DNA from: Kordiimonadales bacterium IMCC3096
GTDB taxonomy: Bacteria > Pseudomonadota > Alphaproteobacteria > Minwuiales > Minwuiaceae
Assembly (NCBI GenBank): GCA_016865035.1
Contig: CP018227.1
Location: forward strand, 124,001 to 188,000
Length of the DNA: 64,000 bases
Direction: 5' to 3'
Part shown: in pieces, positions 53,014 to 62,113 of the stretch
Layout of the letters: the number at the start of each line of letters is the position of its first letter
How positions within the stretch are numbered: position 1 is the stretch's first letter
Translations under genes and position numbers: made by a program
The notes under the pieces: generated by a model
What the model saw: only the letters and a program-made list of their open reading frames with translations
What the model was told of the DNA's origin: nothing
Database searches by the model: none

Positions 53014-53035
53014 CAGACCGGAGCGTTTCAGGGAG

Positions 53036-54295
53036 ATGACGCGAGGCTCGGAACGACCGTCATCCGGCGGGGCCAGCGCATGGGACGCCGTCGGTGTCCT
53101 GCTGTTCTGCTTCATCCTCGGCATGGTTGCCCGCGGAATGTTCGACAGCTTCGTCGTCATGCTGCGCCCGCTGGACCAGAGCCACGACTGGGACCGCGAC
53201 CAGCTGACCGCGATCTACGCCATTGCCATGACCTGCTGGGGCCTGGGTGCGCCGCTGGCAGGCTGGATCTTCGACCGCCATGGCCCCCGTACTGTCTACT
53301 TCTGCGGCATGGCGATGATGGTTGGCGGCATGCTGCTGGCCAGTACCGACGCGGGACTGTGGAGCTTCTACCTCGGCCATGGCATCGCCGTCGGCACCGC
53401 TGGCGCCATGCTCGGCAACGTCACCCATGCCGCACTGGTCAGCCGCTGGTTCGACCGCCGTCGCGCCGCCGCGCTCGGGCTGGTGCATTCGTCGATGGGG
53501 ATCGGCGTGCTGGTCTTCTCACCGGTATCGCAGCTTCTCATCGACGAGCTTGGCTGGCAGCTGGCCTATCGCTGGCTGGCCGTCATCGGTCTCGCCATCG
53601 TGCTGCCGGTCGTCCTGTTCGCCCCCTGGAAGCGGTTCCTTGCGGGCAGCACGCAGGTCGCGAACCGCAGTATCAGCCGCGCGGCCGAACCCGGTGCGCG
53701 CCAGCAGATCACCTCCCTGAAGGCCGCGATGGCGACCTGGTACTTCTGGGGGCTGGCCTGGATCTATGCCACCACCGGGGCCGGGGTCTATGTCGCCGTC
53801 ACCCAGCAGGTGGACTATTTCCAGACAGTGGGCATCCCGCCGCTGGACGCCGCCAGCCTCTACGGCATCACCGGTGCCCTGGCACCGGTCGGCATGATCG
53901 GCTTTGGCTTTCTGGGGGACCGGTTCGGCGTACTGCCTGCGTCAACGCTCTCCTATGCCCTGACGCTGGTGGCCTATGCCGGTTTCCTGTCACTGGCGGG
54001 CAACCTCAATACCCTCGTGCTTTACGGGTCCATCGTCTGCCTCGGCCTGACACTCGGCAGTCGCGGCCCCATGATCTCGTCCATTGCATCACGGTTGTTT
54101 CAGGGGCCTGCGTTCGGGCGCATCTACGGCGTCATGCTGGCGGCGGGCGGCGCTGGCGGCGGTCTCGGGGCATGGATCGGCGGCTTCATTCAGGAAGCGA
54201 GCGACAGCTATGCGGCGCTGTATTACGCGGGTGCGGCAATCCTGATCGTCGGTGGTGTACCGTTCATCTTCCTTGCGCGCCTGATCGCGCGCTAG
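53036..54295 (+). CDS. MFS transporter (oxalate/formate or monocarboxylate antiporter-like)
   Basis: This major facilitator of about 419 residues has 12 predicted membrane helices. The loop 2-3 signature is GWIFDRHGPRTVY, followed by SRWFDRRRAAALGLVHSSMGIG in the middle of the N-half. WYFWGLAWIYATTGAGVY begins the C-half. The sequence style fits the monocarboxylate/oxalate-formate group. The ATG at 53036 lies just before the soluble N-tail; a TTG 11 codons upstream, inside the hydrolase gene, is an alternative start. Both are short of an ideal ribosome site. Confidence 0.9.
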   Translation: MTRGSERPSSGGASAWDAVGVLLFCFILGMVARGMFDSFVVMLRPLDQSHDWDRDQLTAIYAIAMTCWGLGAPLAGWIFDRHGPRTVYFCGMAMMVGGMLLASTDAGLWSFYLGHGIAVGTAGAMLGNVTHAALVSRWFDRRRAAALGLVHSSMGIGVLVFSPVSQLLIDELGWQLAYRWLAVIGLAIVLPVVLFAPWKRFLAGSTQVANRSISRAAEPGARQQITSLKAAMATWYFWGLAWIYATTGAGVYVAVTQQVDYFQTVGIPPLDAASLYGITGALAPVGMIGFGFLGDRFGVLPASTLSYALTLVAYAGFLSLAGNLNTLVLYGSIVCLGLTLGSRGPMISSIASRLFQGPAFGRIYGVMLAAGGAGGGLGAWIGGFIQEASDSYAALYYAGAAILIVGGVPFIFLARLIAR

Positions 54296-54339
54296 ACTGT
54301 CACAATGTTACGTACACACAAGGTTCTGGGGAGGACACA

Positions 54340-55506
54340 ATGGATTTCAGAATGACCGAGGAGCAGGAAGCCATCCGCGATGCGGTGCGCAAGGCCTGCG
54401 AACCGTTTGATGACGCCTATTGGCTGGATCGCGACGAGACCGGCAAGTTTCCCCATGAATTCCACAAGGCCATGGCCGACGGCGGCTGGCTCGGCATCGC
54501 GATGCCGGAGGAATATGGCGGATCGGGTCTCGGCGTGAAGGAAGCCGCGATCATGATGAATACCATCGCGCAGACGCCCGGCGCGCAGAGTGCCGCCTCC
54601 GCCGTGCACATCAACATCTTCGGCCCGCACCCCATCGTGGTCATGGGGACGGAGGAGCAGAAGCAGCGCCACCTGCCACCGCTGATCAAGGGTGAGCAGA
54701 TCACCTGCTTCGGCGTCACGGAGCCGGATGCCGGCCTAGATACCACCAGCATCAAGACGAAGGCGGAACGCACGGACAAGGGCTATGTCGTGCACGGTCG
54801 GAAGATGTGGACCTCCACCGCGCAGGAAGCGAACAAGATCCTGCTGCTGGCCCGAACGACGGCCAAGGAGGACTGTTCGAAGTCCACCGATGGCATCAGC
54901 CTGTTCTACACCGACTTCAACCGCGACTATATCGAGGCTCGGGTCATCCCGAAGATGGGTCGCAAGTCGGTGGATTCGAATGCTGTCTTCATCGACGGCC
55001 TGCCGATCCCGAAGGAGGACCTGATCGGCGAGGAAGGCAAGGGATTCTATTACCTGCTGCACAGCCTCAACCCCGAACGCATCCTGGTCGGCATCGAAGG
55101 CATCGGCATCGGACAGCAGGCGCTGGAACGCGCGGTGGAATACGCCAAGGAACGCGTCGTCTTCGGACGCCCCATCGGCATGAACCAGTCGATCCAGCAT
55201 CCACTTGCCGTCAACTGGGCCGAACTGGAAGCCGCCTACATGATGTGCATGAAGGCCGCCGACCTCTACGACCGGGGACTTCCCTGCGGCGCGGAGGCCA
55301 ATGCGGCGAAGTATCTGGGCGCGGAAGCCGGTTTCAAGGCCGCGACACAGGCGGTGCTGACCCATGGCGGCATGGGCTACGCGAAGGAGTATCACGTCGA
55401 ACGGCTGATGCGCGAAGTCATGATCTCCCGCATCGCACCGGTCTCGATGCAGATGATCCTGAACTTCATCGCGGAGCGGAAACTGGGCCTGCCACGGAGC
55501 TATTGA
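54340..55506 (+). CDS. Acyl-CoA dehydrogenase
   Basis: This 388-residue FAD-dependent dehydrogenase starts DFRMTEEQEAIRDAVRKAC. The conserved FAD/substrate segments CFGVTEPDAGLD and MWTSTAQEANKILLL are present. The C-terminal helical domain has ERAVEYAKERVVFGRPIG and LTHGGMGYAKEYHVERLMREV, where the E in KEYHVERL is the usual place for the catalytic base in some subfamilies. It oxidises an acyl-CoA at the alpha-beta bond. A GGGGAGGAC site precedes the ATG. Electron-transfer flavoprotein genes are not in this window. Confidence 0.94.
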   Translation: MDFRMTEEQEAIRDAVRKACEPFDDAYWLDRDETGKFPHEFHKAMADGGWLGIAMPEEYGGSGLGVKEAAIMMNTIAQTPGAQSAASAVHINIFGPHPIVVMGTEEQKQRHLPPLIKGEQITCFGVTEPDAGLDTTSIKTKAERTDKGYVVHGRKMWTSTAQEANKILLLARTTAKEDCSKSTDGISLFYTDFNRDYIEARVIPKMGRKSVDSNAVFIDGLPIPKEDLIGEEGKGFYYLLHSLNPERILVGIEGIGIGQQALERAVEYAKERVVFGRPIGMNQSIQHPLAVNWAELEAAYMMCMKAADLYDRGLPCGAEANAAKYLGAEAGFKAATQAVLTHGGMGYAKEYHVERLMREVMISRIAPVSMQMILNFIAERKLGLPRSY

Positions 55507-55605
55507 GGCGGCGCTGATCCGGCGTGGTAGACTTTCGGCGGCAAGTGGTGGGAAGCTGCCGCCCCGTTCGCCGTCCGTGAGCAGACCCGCCGGAAAGGCC
55601 CAGGA

Positions 55606-56235
55606 ATGTACTCCGACCTGTTCATCGTCATCACGCAGATCTTCGCGGCACCTGACTGGTTCCTGCCGGCGATGGCGCTGGCCTATCTCATTGGATCGAT
55701 CCCATTCGGGCTGCTGCTGACCCGGCTGGCCGGGCTGGGCGATGTGCGCAAGATCGGGTCGGGCAACATCGGCACCACCAATGTACTGCGCACGGGCCGC
55801 AAGGACCTGGCGGCGGCGACGCTGGTGCTGGATGCGGGCAAGGGTGCGGTCGCGGTCCTGCTGGCGGACCATTTCCTGGGGGTGAACGGTGCGGTCCTGG
55901 CCGCAATTGCCGCCTTCCTTGGTCACCTGTTCCCGATCTTTCTCGGGTTCAGGGGCGGCAAGGGCGTGGCCACGTTCCTGGGCATCGCGCTCGCCATGCA
56001 CCCGCTCGTCGGCGCGGCGGCCTGCGCCACATGGGTGCTGGTGGCCGTGATCTTCCGCTACTCGTCACTGGCCGCGCTGGCCAGCGCCGCCCTGACCCCG
56101 GTCTATGCCTATCTCTGGTACGATCATCTGCGCATGGAACTGGCGATCCTGATCGCCGCCTTCATCTTCATGAAGCACCGCGCCAACATCGTCCGGCTTC
56201 TGAAGGGTGAGGAACCGAAGATCGGCGCGAAGTGA
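55606..56235 (+). CDS. plsY: Glycerol-3-phosphate acyltransferase PlsY
   Basis: PlsY moves an acyl chain from acyl-phosphate to glycerol-3-phosphate, the first step of phospholipid synthesis. The 209-residue membrane protein has the three conserved loops: GSGNIGTTNVLRTG (substrate binding), GFRGGKGVATFLG and MKHRANIVRLLKGEEPKIG. Five membrane helices are expected. It follows an 99-base gap after the acyl-CoA dehydrogenase and an AGGCCCAGGA ribosome site. It converges with the SMP-30 gene. Confidence 0.96.
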   Translation: MYSDLFIVITQIFAAPDWFLPAMALAYLIGSIPFGLLLTRLAGLGDVRKIGSGNIGTTNVLRTGRKDLAAATLVLDAGKGAVAVLLADHFLGVNGAVLAAIAAFLGHLFPIFLGFRGGKGVATFLGIALAMHPLVGAAACATWVLVAVIFRYSSLAALASAALTPVYAYLWYDHLRMELAILIAAFIFMKHRANIVRLLKGEEPKIGAK

Positions 56236-56242
56236 CGGGGAG

Positions 56243-57097
56243 TCAGGGCAGGCCCGCGCCCGGCACCTCGACCTGCATCACCTCGATCTGCCCGAGGCCC
56301 TTGCCGATGATCTCCGGACCACTGTCCTGATTGGTGATCACGAACAGATGCGTTCCCTCCGGCCCGCCCAGCATGCAGGCATAGGCGCCCCGGTCATGCA
56401 GAGGCACTTCCTCCGCAATGCGGCCGTCATCAAGCACGCGGACGACGCGACGACCGCGCGGGTCCGCCACCCAGACCGCCCCCTCCGCATCCAGACAGAT
56501 TCCGTCGGGGAATACCCCCGGCGTATCGGCGAACATGCGCTTGTTCGACAGGCTGCCGTCGGGGCTGCGGTCAAAGGCCGTCAGACGATTGCCGAAGGTC
56601 TCGCCGACGATCAGCGTGCCGCCATCCGGTGTGATGACGGTGCCATTCGGAAAGAACAGGTCGGTCGCAGCCTCATGGATCGAACCATCGGGATCGACAC
56701 GCCACATGCTTGTCGTGGCCGGATCCTCGCCCTTGTGACGCTCGAATCCGAAGTTGCCCACATAGGCCCGGCCCTCCGCATCCACCACCATGTCATTGCA
56801 GGGGGCGGCGACAACAGCGGACAGGTCACCCACCGTGGTCAGTGAACCATCGTCTTCCAGCCGCAGCAGCAACCGATCCAGCATCGAAACGATGAGCAGG
56901 CGGCCCTGCGGGTCGAATCCCAGTCCTGAAGGCTGATTGGGCACTTCGACAACGTCCCGGACGGTTCCGGCCAGATCGACGGTACGGACCATGTGGGCGT
57001 AGAAATCCGAGTACCAGAGGCGACCATCGCGCCAGCGCGGTCCCTCCCCGAACTGGAGACCACGCACCAGAACCTTCAGTTCGCGCCTGACAGTCAT
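56243..57097 (-). CDS. SMP-30/gluconolactonase family protein
   Basis: This 284-residue six-bladed beta-propeller belongs to the SMP-30/gluconolaconase/LRE family. It begins LVRGLQFGEGPRWRDGRLWYSDF with the metal-binding glutamate (EGP). VVDAEGRAYVGNFGFE carries the asparagine ligand, and FPDGICLDAEGAVWVAD carries the catalytic aspartate. These calcium- or zinc-dependent enzymes open sugar lactones and related esters. No sugar-acid genes adjoin it, so the substrate is open. Confidence 0.92.
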   Translation of the reverse strand: MTVRRELKVLVRGLQFGEGPRWRDGRLWYSDFYAHMVRTVDLAGTVRDVVEVPNQPSGLGFDPQGRLLIVSMLDRLLLRLEDDGSLTTVGDLSAVVAAPCNDMVVDAEGRAYVGNFGFERHKGEDPATTSMWRVDPDGSIHEAATDLFFPNGTVITPDGGTLIVGETFGNRLTAFDRSPDGSLSNKRMFADTPGVFPDGICLDAEGAVWVADPRGRRVVRVLDDGRIAEEVPLHDRGAYACMLGGPEGTHLFVITNQDSGPEIIGKGLGQIEVMQVEVPGAGLP

Positions 57098-57141
57098 GCC
57101 TGTTCCCTCCCCCAGGGTTCGGCCGGTTCCGCGTAACGCGG

Positions 57142-58044
57142 TCAGCCGGTTCGCAGCCCCGCGCGGGGATTGTGCTCTTCCCCCTGGCGCCAGCCCCGCA
57201 CGAACTCCTCCAGCGCGGCATCCGGCACCTCCGGCAGCACCACCTTCAGCTTCACGTACTGATCGCCCGCGCTGTTGTCCTTCGGATTGCGGATACCGCG
57301 CCCCTTGAGGCGCAGCACGCGTCCGGCGTTGGAGCCCTTCGGGATACTGATGGTCACGTCGCCATGGATCGTGGGGGCGGTGATCTTGGCCCCAAGCACC
57401 GCCTCACGCAGGGAGATCGGCAGCTCCAGACTGATATCCCGCCCATCCCGCGAGAACAGCGGATGCGACCGCACCGAAACCTCGATCATCGCGTCGCCTG
57501 CGGTTCCGCCCTGGGGCTGGTCGCCCTGGCCTTTCAGGCGGATCTGCTGGCCATCCTCCAGCCCCTCCGGAATGCGCACATCCAGTGTCTTGCCGCCGGG
57601 CAGGGTCAGACGACGGTTGCCGCCACGCGCGGCCTCCAGAAAATCAACGGTCAGGCTGTACTTGCGGTCACGCCCACGGACAGGTCCGCCGCGACCGCCA
57701 CGGAATCCGCCGAAGATGTCGCCCACGATATCCTCGAACCCGCGCGGGCCGCCGAAGCCGCCCCGGGTGAACTCGTCGGCACCACCGGCATTGGCATAAT
57801 GGAAACCGTGCGGCGCCTTCTCCGCGCCGTCGGCACCGATCTCGCCACGATCAAACCGGGCACGCTGCGCCGCGTCACCCAGCAGATTGTATGCTGCGGA
57901 GACTTCCTTGAAACGTTCAGCGGCGGCTTCGTCGCCCGGATGACGATCAGGGTGCAGTTCCTTCGCCAGTCCGCGATAGGCCCGCTTGATGTCTTCCTGC
58001 GACGCAGCTCGCGTCACTCCCAGTATGGAATAAGGGTCTTTCAT
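57142..58044 (-). CDS. J-domain co-chaperone, CbpA-like (DnaJ without zinc finger)
   Basis: This 300-residue protein has a J-domain at about residues 2-65 with the essential HPD in LHPDRHPGDE. A Gly/Phe-rich linker follows (about 90-130; GGFGGPRGFEDIVGDIFGGF). Two C-terminal substrate-binding domains begin YSLTVDFLEAARGGNRRL. The CXXCXGXG zinc repeats of true DnaJ are absent, so it is the CbpA type that helps DnaK. I start it at the ATG 58042-58044 (MKDPYSILGV); an ATG three codons earlier is equally placed. Upstream extensions do not match the family. Confidence 0.93.
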   Translation of the reverse strand: MKDPYSILGVTRAASQEDIKRAYRGLAKELHPDRHPGDEAAAERFKEVSAAYNLLGDAAQRARFDRGEIGADGAEKAPHGFHYANAGGADEFTRGGFGGPRGFEDIVGDIFGGFRGGRGGPVRGRDRKYSLTVDFLEAARGGNRRLTLPGGKTLDVRIPEGLEDGQQIRLKGQGDQPQGGTAGDAMIEVSVRSHPLFSRDGRDISLELPISLREAVLGAKITAPTIHGDVTISIPKGSNAGRVLRLKGRGIRNPKDNSAGDQYVKLKVVLPEVPDAALEEFVRGWRQGEEHNPRAGLRTG

Positions 58045-58194
58045 GCTCGTCATGCTGATCGAAACAGTCCCGTCAGACCATGCGGAATCGTCATGGTCTT
58101 TGCACACTATCATGTAGTGTCATCAATGTTTCATTGCCAGATGTAGCCATCGTGGAAGTTCTCGCGGCAAAAATGCCGCCATGTCATGAAGACA

Positions 58195-58869
58195 TCAGCC
58201 CGACGGGGAAAGTATGGTGTTCAGGCTGTCGATCAGCCCCCCGTCCCCCGCCCTCTGAATCTCCGGCCCCTCATCCCCCGATGATGCAAGGTCTTCTGTC
58301 GGGGCCGCCTCGACTTCATCGTCATCTACGGAGGCTGCCTCTGGCGGTGCCATCTGACGCAGCCGTTCACGCGCCGGCGCATGCCCGCCGGCCGCCGCGC
58401 GCTCGAACCAGCGGCGCGCCAGTTCCGTATCCTTCTTCACACCGAAACCGGCTTCGGTCAGGATGGCCAGGTTGTACTGCGCCTCCGCCAGTCCCGCCTC
58501 TGCCGCGCGCTGGAAGAAGGTCACAGCCCGTTCCGGATCACGCGGCACGCCGACACCGCGCAGGTACATCTCACCCAGATTTGCCGAGGCGCGCGGGAAC
58601 CCCTGGTCGGACGATCGCCTGAACCACTCCGCCGCCGCCGCCTCGTTCTTCGGCACGCCCTGCCCGTTCAGGTACAGCAGGCCGAGGTTGCGCTGCGCCG
58701 CTGCATCTCCGGCGGCGGCATCTTCCCGCCAGATATCCGCCGCAGCCGCGAAGTCGCCGCGATTGTAGGCGGCGACGCCTTCGAGAAACGCCGCATGTGC
58801 AGGGACGGCGCAAAGCGCGGCGCCCGCAACCAGCAACGTGACAGCGATCTTCCGGTGCAGCTTGTTCAT
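58195..58869 (-). CDS. Secreted Sel1-repeat (TPR-like) protein
   Basis: This 224-residue protein has a signal peptide (about 1-27, ending AHAA). Three to four Sel1-like repeats follow between about residues 40 and 165, such as AAQRNLGLLYLNGQGVPKNE, ASANLGEMYLRGVGVPRDP and AQYNLAILTEAGFGVKKD. The last 50 residues are acidic and poor in structure. Sel1 proteins are periplasmic or outer-envelope scaffolds for protein contacts; some link to envelope stress or polysaccharide export. No partner is evident beside it. Confidence 0.9.
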   Translation of the reverse strand: MNKLHRKIAVTLLVAGAALCAVPAHAAFLEGVAAYNRGDFAAAADIWREDAAAGDAAAQRNLGLLYLNGQGVPKNEAAAAEWFRRSSDQGFPRASANLGEMYLRGVGVPRDPERAVTFFQRAAEAGLAEAQYNLAILTEAGFGVKKDTELARRWFERAAAGGHAPARERLRQMAPPEAASVDDDEVEAAPTEDLASSGDEGPEIQRAGDGGLIDSLNTILSPSG

Positions 58870-58936
58870 TGGCGGATGCTATCCGATTGTGCGCCGCCGC
58901 CCAAGGCCAACGACGCTCCCCTTCCCCGGCATCCGG

Positions 58937-59833
58937 TCAGATCGCCAGGTCACCCGTCATCACCCGGACAACGTGGCCTCCGACCCGTGGCGCTGCCTCG
59001 GCAGCGTCGCAACTGACGAAGATCCTGCCCGCCCGTCCCATCTCGACACCCTGCTCCGCCACATAGCTGACAGGCGCGGCACCGAGAACACCGTCGCGGG
59101 CAATCAGGGCCGCCAGGCAGCCGTTGGCCGAGCCCGTGACCGGATCTTCCGGCACGCCCTCAGCCGGGGCGAAGCCCCGCAGCTTCACGTCGACACCATC
59201 CTGGGTCGCCCCGACGCACCAGGCGGCCAGCCCCGTGATACCGGTCTCCTGCGACAGGGCACTGATGGCCGTCATGTCGGGGGAGAGCGCAGCCACGACC
59301 TCCGGCGAACGGCAGCGCGCGAACATCCACCAGATGCCCGTGCTGGCGGCATCGAGAGCGGGGTCCAGCAGGTCACCGGCATCGCATCCCAGCATCGCCG
59401 CGACATCTTCCCTGCTCATGTCGAAGGTACGGAACGCGGGCTTCATCTGGGTCATGGTGAAGACCGGCGTTCCGTTCTGCGTGGCGATCTCCACCGGAAC
59501 GATCCCCGCGCCACATTCCTGTCGCAGCAGGGTCGGCAAGGGACCGAAGCCCGCATCCCGCATACTGCTCCAGACACAGAAGGCGGCAGAGATGGTGGGG
59601 TGTCCGGCGAAGGGCAACTCGCTGCGTGGGGTGAAGATGCGGGCACGATAGTCCGCATCCGCCGTTGTCGGCGGGCACAGAAAGACGGTCTCGGAGAGGT
59701 TCATCTCCTGCGCGATCTGCTGCATCTGCGCACCCGAGAGATCACCACCATCGAAGAACACGGCACATGGATTGCCGCGATAGGGCACATCGGTGAATGC
59801 ATCCACCTGCCACATCCTGAGCACCCGCGTCAT
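58937..59833 (-). CDS. PhzF-family isomerase/epimerase
   Basis: This 298-residue protein has the PhzF two-barrel diaminopimelate-epimerase-like fold. GNPCAVFF occurs near the N-terminus, and FTPRSELPFAGHPT follows the catalytic glutamate in NLSETVFL. EDPVTGSANGCLAALIA lies in the second half. PhzF of phenazine synthesis is one member; most homologues outside phenazine clusters have unknown substrates, and no phenazine genes are seen here. The ATG at 59831-59833 has a strong GGAGGTG site; upstream in-frame ATGs lack one. Confidence 0.93.
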   Translation of the reverse strand: MTRVLRMWQVDAFTDVPYRGNPCAVFFDGGDLSGAQMQQIAQEMNLSETVFLCPPTTADADYRARIFTPRSELPFAGHPTISAAFCVWSSMRDAGFGPLPTLLRQECGAGIVPVEIATQNGTPVFTMTQMKPAFRTFDMSREDVAAMLGCDAGDLLDPALDAASTGIWWMFARCRSPEVVAALSPDMTAISALSQETGITGLAAWCVGATQDGVDVKLRGFAPAEGVPEDPVTGSANGCLAALIARDGVLGAAPVSYVAEQGVEMGRAGRIFVSCDAAEAAPRVGGHVVRVMTGDLAI

Positions 59834-59946
59834 CTTCACCTCCGCCATCTGAAATGCCGGGGCAAAGGATAGGCTGGTGAAGGTCGATGACACGCGAGAA
59901 ATGCTCAGCCAAGCGCCAGGCTGGCTCATCGGTTCGGGAAGCTGTG

Positions 59947-60561
59947 TTACTTGGGATCGTCCACCGGCGCGGAAAGCTTGGCGATCTCGCGTTCCACTAT
60001 TCGCTGGACCACTGTCGGCAGGTTCTGGTCCAGCCATTCCTTCAGCATCGGCCGGAGCAGTTCCTTCGTGATGTCCTCCAGCGTGCGATGCGTCGGCACG
60101 GCAATGTCACGCTGTGCCGAAAGTGCGCTGGCAAGACCGGCGAAGGATGCAGCGGAGGCCACCGCGACCTTGTCAGCCAGCAGCCCGGACTCCATCGTTG
60201 CATGACGCGCAGGCGGCACAACAGGTTCCGGCTCATCGTCCATCACCAGGTCGTCGTCCAGATCCAGGACAGAACCATCGTCGCGCAGTACCTGCGTCAG
60301 CTCGAATACATCGGCGGTCGGACGCTCCGGTTCAGGCTCGGGTTCCGGCTCCGGTTCAGGTTCCGGCTCAGGTTCCGGTTCGGGCTCCGGCTCGTCATCG
60401 ACGGCCAGGATGTCATCGACCGTCGGCTCGGCGGGTTCCACTGGCTCGGCATCATTGTCCGCAGCACCTTCAGGGGCATCATCATCTTCCGAAATGATGC
60501 GGCGAATGGAGGCGAGGATCTCCTCCATTGTCGGTTCGCTCTGTGCTGCGGTGTCGCTCAT
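59947..60561 (-). CDS. popZ: Polar organising protein PopZ (DUF2497)
   Basis: PopZ forms a meshwork at cell poles that anchors the chromosome origin through ParB and gathers cell-cycle factors. The 204-residue protein has the conserved N-terminal helix SEPTMEEILASIRRIISED, a long acidic-proline spacer (the PED region, with 11 Glu-Pro units) and the C-terminal oligomerisation helices beginning TLEDITKELLRPMLKEWLD. The start is ATG at 60559-60561; an upstream in-frame ATG lacks the family match. It is about 140 bases from tolC on the same strand. Confidence 0.93.
   Translation of the reverse strand: MSDTAAQSEPTMEEILASIRRIISEDDDAPEGAADNDAEPVEPAEPTVDDILAVDDEPEPEPEPEPEPEPEPEPEPEPERPTADVFELTQVLRDDGSVLDLDDDLVMDDEPEPVVPPARHATMESGLLADKVAVASAASFAGLASALSAQRDIAVPTHRTLEDITKELLRPMLKEWLDQNLPTVVQRIVEREIAKLSAPVDDPK
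60325..60393 (-). repeat. Glu-Pro codon repeat inside popZ
   Basis: Sixty-nine bases code for Glu-Pro eleven times plus one Glu. Codons vary (GAG/GAA; CCG/CCT/CCC), so the DNA is not one perfect hexamer, but the alternating pattern can still slip during replication. It makes up much of the PED spacer of PopZ. Confidence 0.9.
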
Positions 60562-60703
60562 GACTTTTCCGTTCCCCGCTTTCTGCGGCTCCAAGCTGGT
60601 TGAGGCCACTTGCGGCCTGCGCCAGATCCGGAATCTAGAGGGACGACGCTAAGACTTGGTTAACAGACCGGCAATAGCCGGCGTGCCCGCAGCAAGAAAC
60701 TGC

Positions 60704-62113
60704 CTAGTCCAGCCCCGGTGCATCAAATCCGAACCAGCGCTCCCTCACCGCCCGATAATTGACGGACGGATTGTAGACATCGACATCAAGGCTCAGTGAT
60801 TTCGCATCCAGTTGGCCAACCGCGTCCAGAAGCTGGAAAGCGGCCACGTACTCATCCCGTTCCGCCTGAACCAGAGCAACCTGGGAATCGAGCAGTTCCT
60901 GCTCCGCATCCAGAACGTCCAGCGTAGTGCGGGACCCGACCTGGGCCTCCTGAATCACGCCTTCCAGCGCGATCTCGTTGGCATGAACTTCCTCGCGGCC
61001 TGCCTGGATACGGGCCTGTGCCGTGGTCAGGGCTTCCCAGGCCTGTGTCACACCCTGTTCGACGAGTCGGCGGGTTTCCTCGACCTCGAGGCGGCGCTGG
61101 CTCTCGACCTGACGCTGCTGGCGCACGGCACTGTAGGCCGCGCCGGTCTGGTACAGCGGCACGGTCGCGACCACCTGGAAAGTCACCTGGCTGGTGACAT
61201 TGCCGCTCTGGTTGTTGTCCCGGGCATGAACACCCGTGGTCTCGAAATCGAGACTGGGGTTCAGCTGACCCTCCGCCGTCTCGATGTCGAAACGCGCAGA
61301 GCGCGCTACCTCGTTCGATGCCAGCAGATCCGGATTATTGGCGAATGCGGTCGTCAGCGCGGCGGCCTCATCCTCAGGCAGGGCGGGCAGCGGCGGCGGT
61401 GGCTCCAGCTGCCCCGGCTGATTGCCGACGATGCGGGCGTAGTTGGCCTGCGCGGCGATCAGATTCCCCTCCGACTGCGCCCGGTCGGCGGCGGCACGGG
61501 CAAGGCGCGCCTGCGCCTGCGCCACATCCGTTCGCGTGATCTCGCCCACGCTGAAGCGATCCTGCGCAGCCTCCAGCTGGCGGCGCAACCGTTCCTCGTT
61601 GTTCAGGTTGAGACGCACGACGGCCTGGTTCTGCAGCACGTCCAGATAGGCGGTGACGACGTCCAGCAGCACATCCTGCTCCGTTCCCCGCAGGTTCTGC
61701 CGACCGGCACGGACCAGCGCCTCGGCAGACCCGATCTGTGCGTCGACACGCCCGCCCTGATAGAGCGGCTGGGTCACCTGGATATTGGCGTTGATCGGAA
61801 CCGTACTGTCGGAACGGTTGATGCCGGCGATGTCCTGGTCGGTCAGCTGCACCCCGAGGTCGCTGGTCGCGACAACAGTCGGATGCCAGCCTGACACGGC
61901 CTGGGAGACATTCTCGTCATTGGCGCGCAGGTTCGCGCGCTCTGCCCGCAGGGTCGGATTGGTCGTATATGCGGAATTCAGGGCATCGCGCAGGGTCTCG
62001 GCCTCGGCCGGGACCGAAATCAGTATGGCCATGGCGGTCAGCCCGGAAGCCAGCGCCGCAAACGCCGAACCGGTCAATAGCGTGCGACCGAACTGTCGAT
62101 TTCCTGCGACCAT
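60704..62113 (-). CDS. tolC: TolC-family outer membrane channel
   Basis: This 469-residue protein has a signal peptide (about 1-39, ending AEAET) and the two-repeat alpha-helical barrel of TolC outer membrane factors. Each half starts with a similar helix (ETLRDALNSAYTTNPTLRA; DEAAALTTAFANNPDLLAS) and contains long coiled helices rich in Glu and Arg. The channel serves type I secretion or drug efflux pumps. The ATG lies 40 bases inside the upstream rhodanese gene. That overlap is unusually long but helps coupling. Confidence 0.94.
   Translation of the reverse strand: MVAGNRQFGRTLLTGSAFAALASGLTAMAILISVPAEAETLRDALNSAYTTNPTLRAERANLRANDENVSQAVSGWHPTVVATSDLGVQLTDQDIAGINRSDSTVPINANIQVTQPLYQGGRVDAQIGSAEALVRAGRQNLRGTEQDVLLDVVTAYLDVLQNQAVVRLNLNNEERLRRQLEAAQDRFSVGEITRTDVAQAQARLARAAADRAQSEGNLIAAQANYARIVGNQPGQLEPPPPLPALPEDEAAALTTAFANNPDLLASNEVARSARFDIETAEGQLNPSLDFETTGVHARDNNQSGNVTSQVTFQVVATVPLYQTGAAYSAVRQQRQVESQRRLEVEETRRLVEQGVTQAWEALTTAQARIQAGREEVHANEIALEGVIQEAQVGSRTTLDVLDAEQELLDSQVALVQAERDEYVAAFQLLDAVGQLDAKSLSLDVDVYNPSVNYRAVRERWFGFDAPGLD

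Noticed and set aside
53080-55506. An apparent 808-codon fusion running from inside the MFS gene into the acyl-CoA dehydrogenase
   Set aside because: The first half is an out-of-frame reading of the MFS gene. The dehydrogenase family match begins at the ATG 54340 behind a good ribosome site, so there is no fusion.
58937-59833. Evidence for phenazine production from the PhzF homologue
   Set aside because: No other phz gene is in the window, and PhzF-like proteins are common outside phenazine producers.
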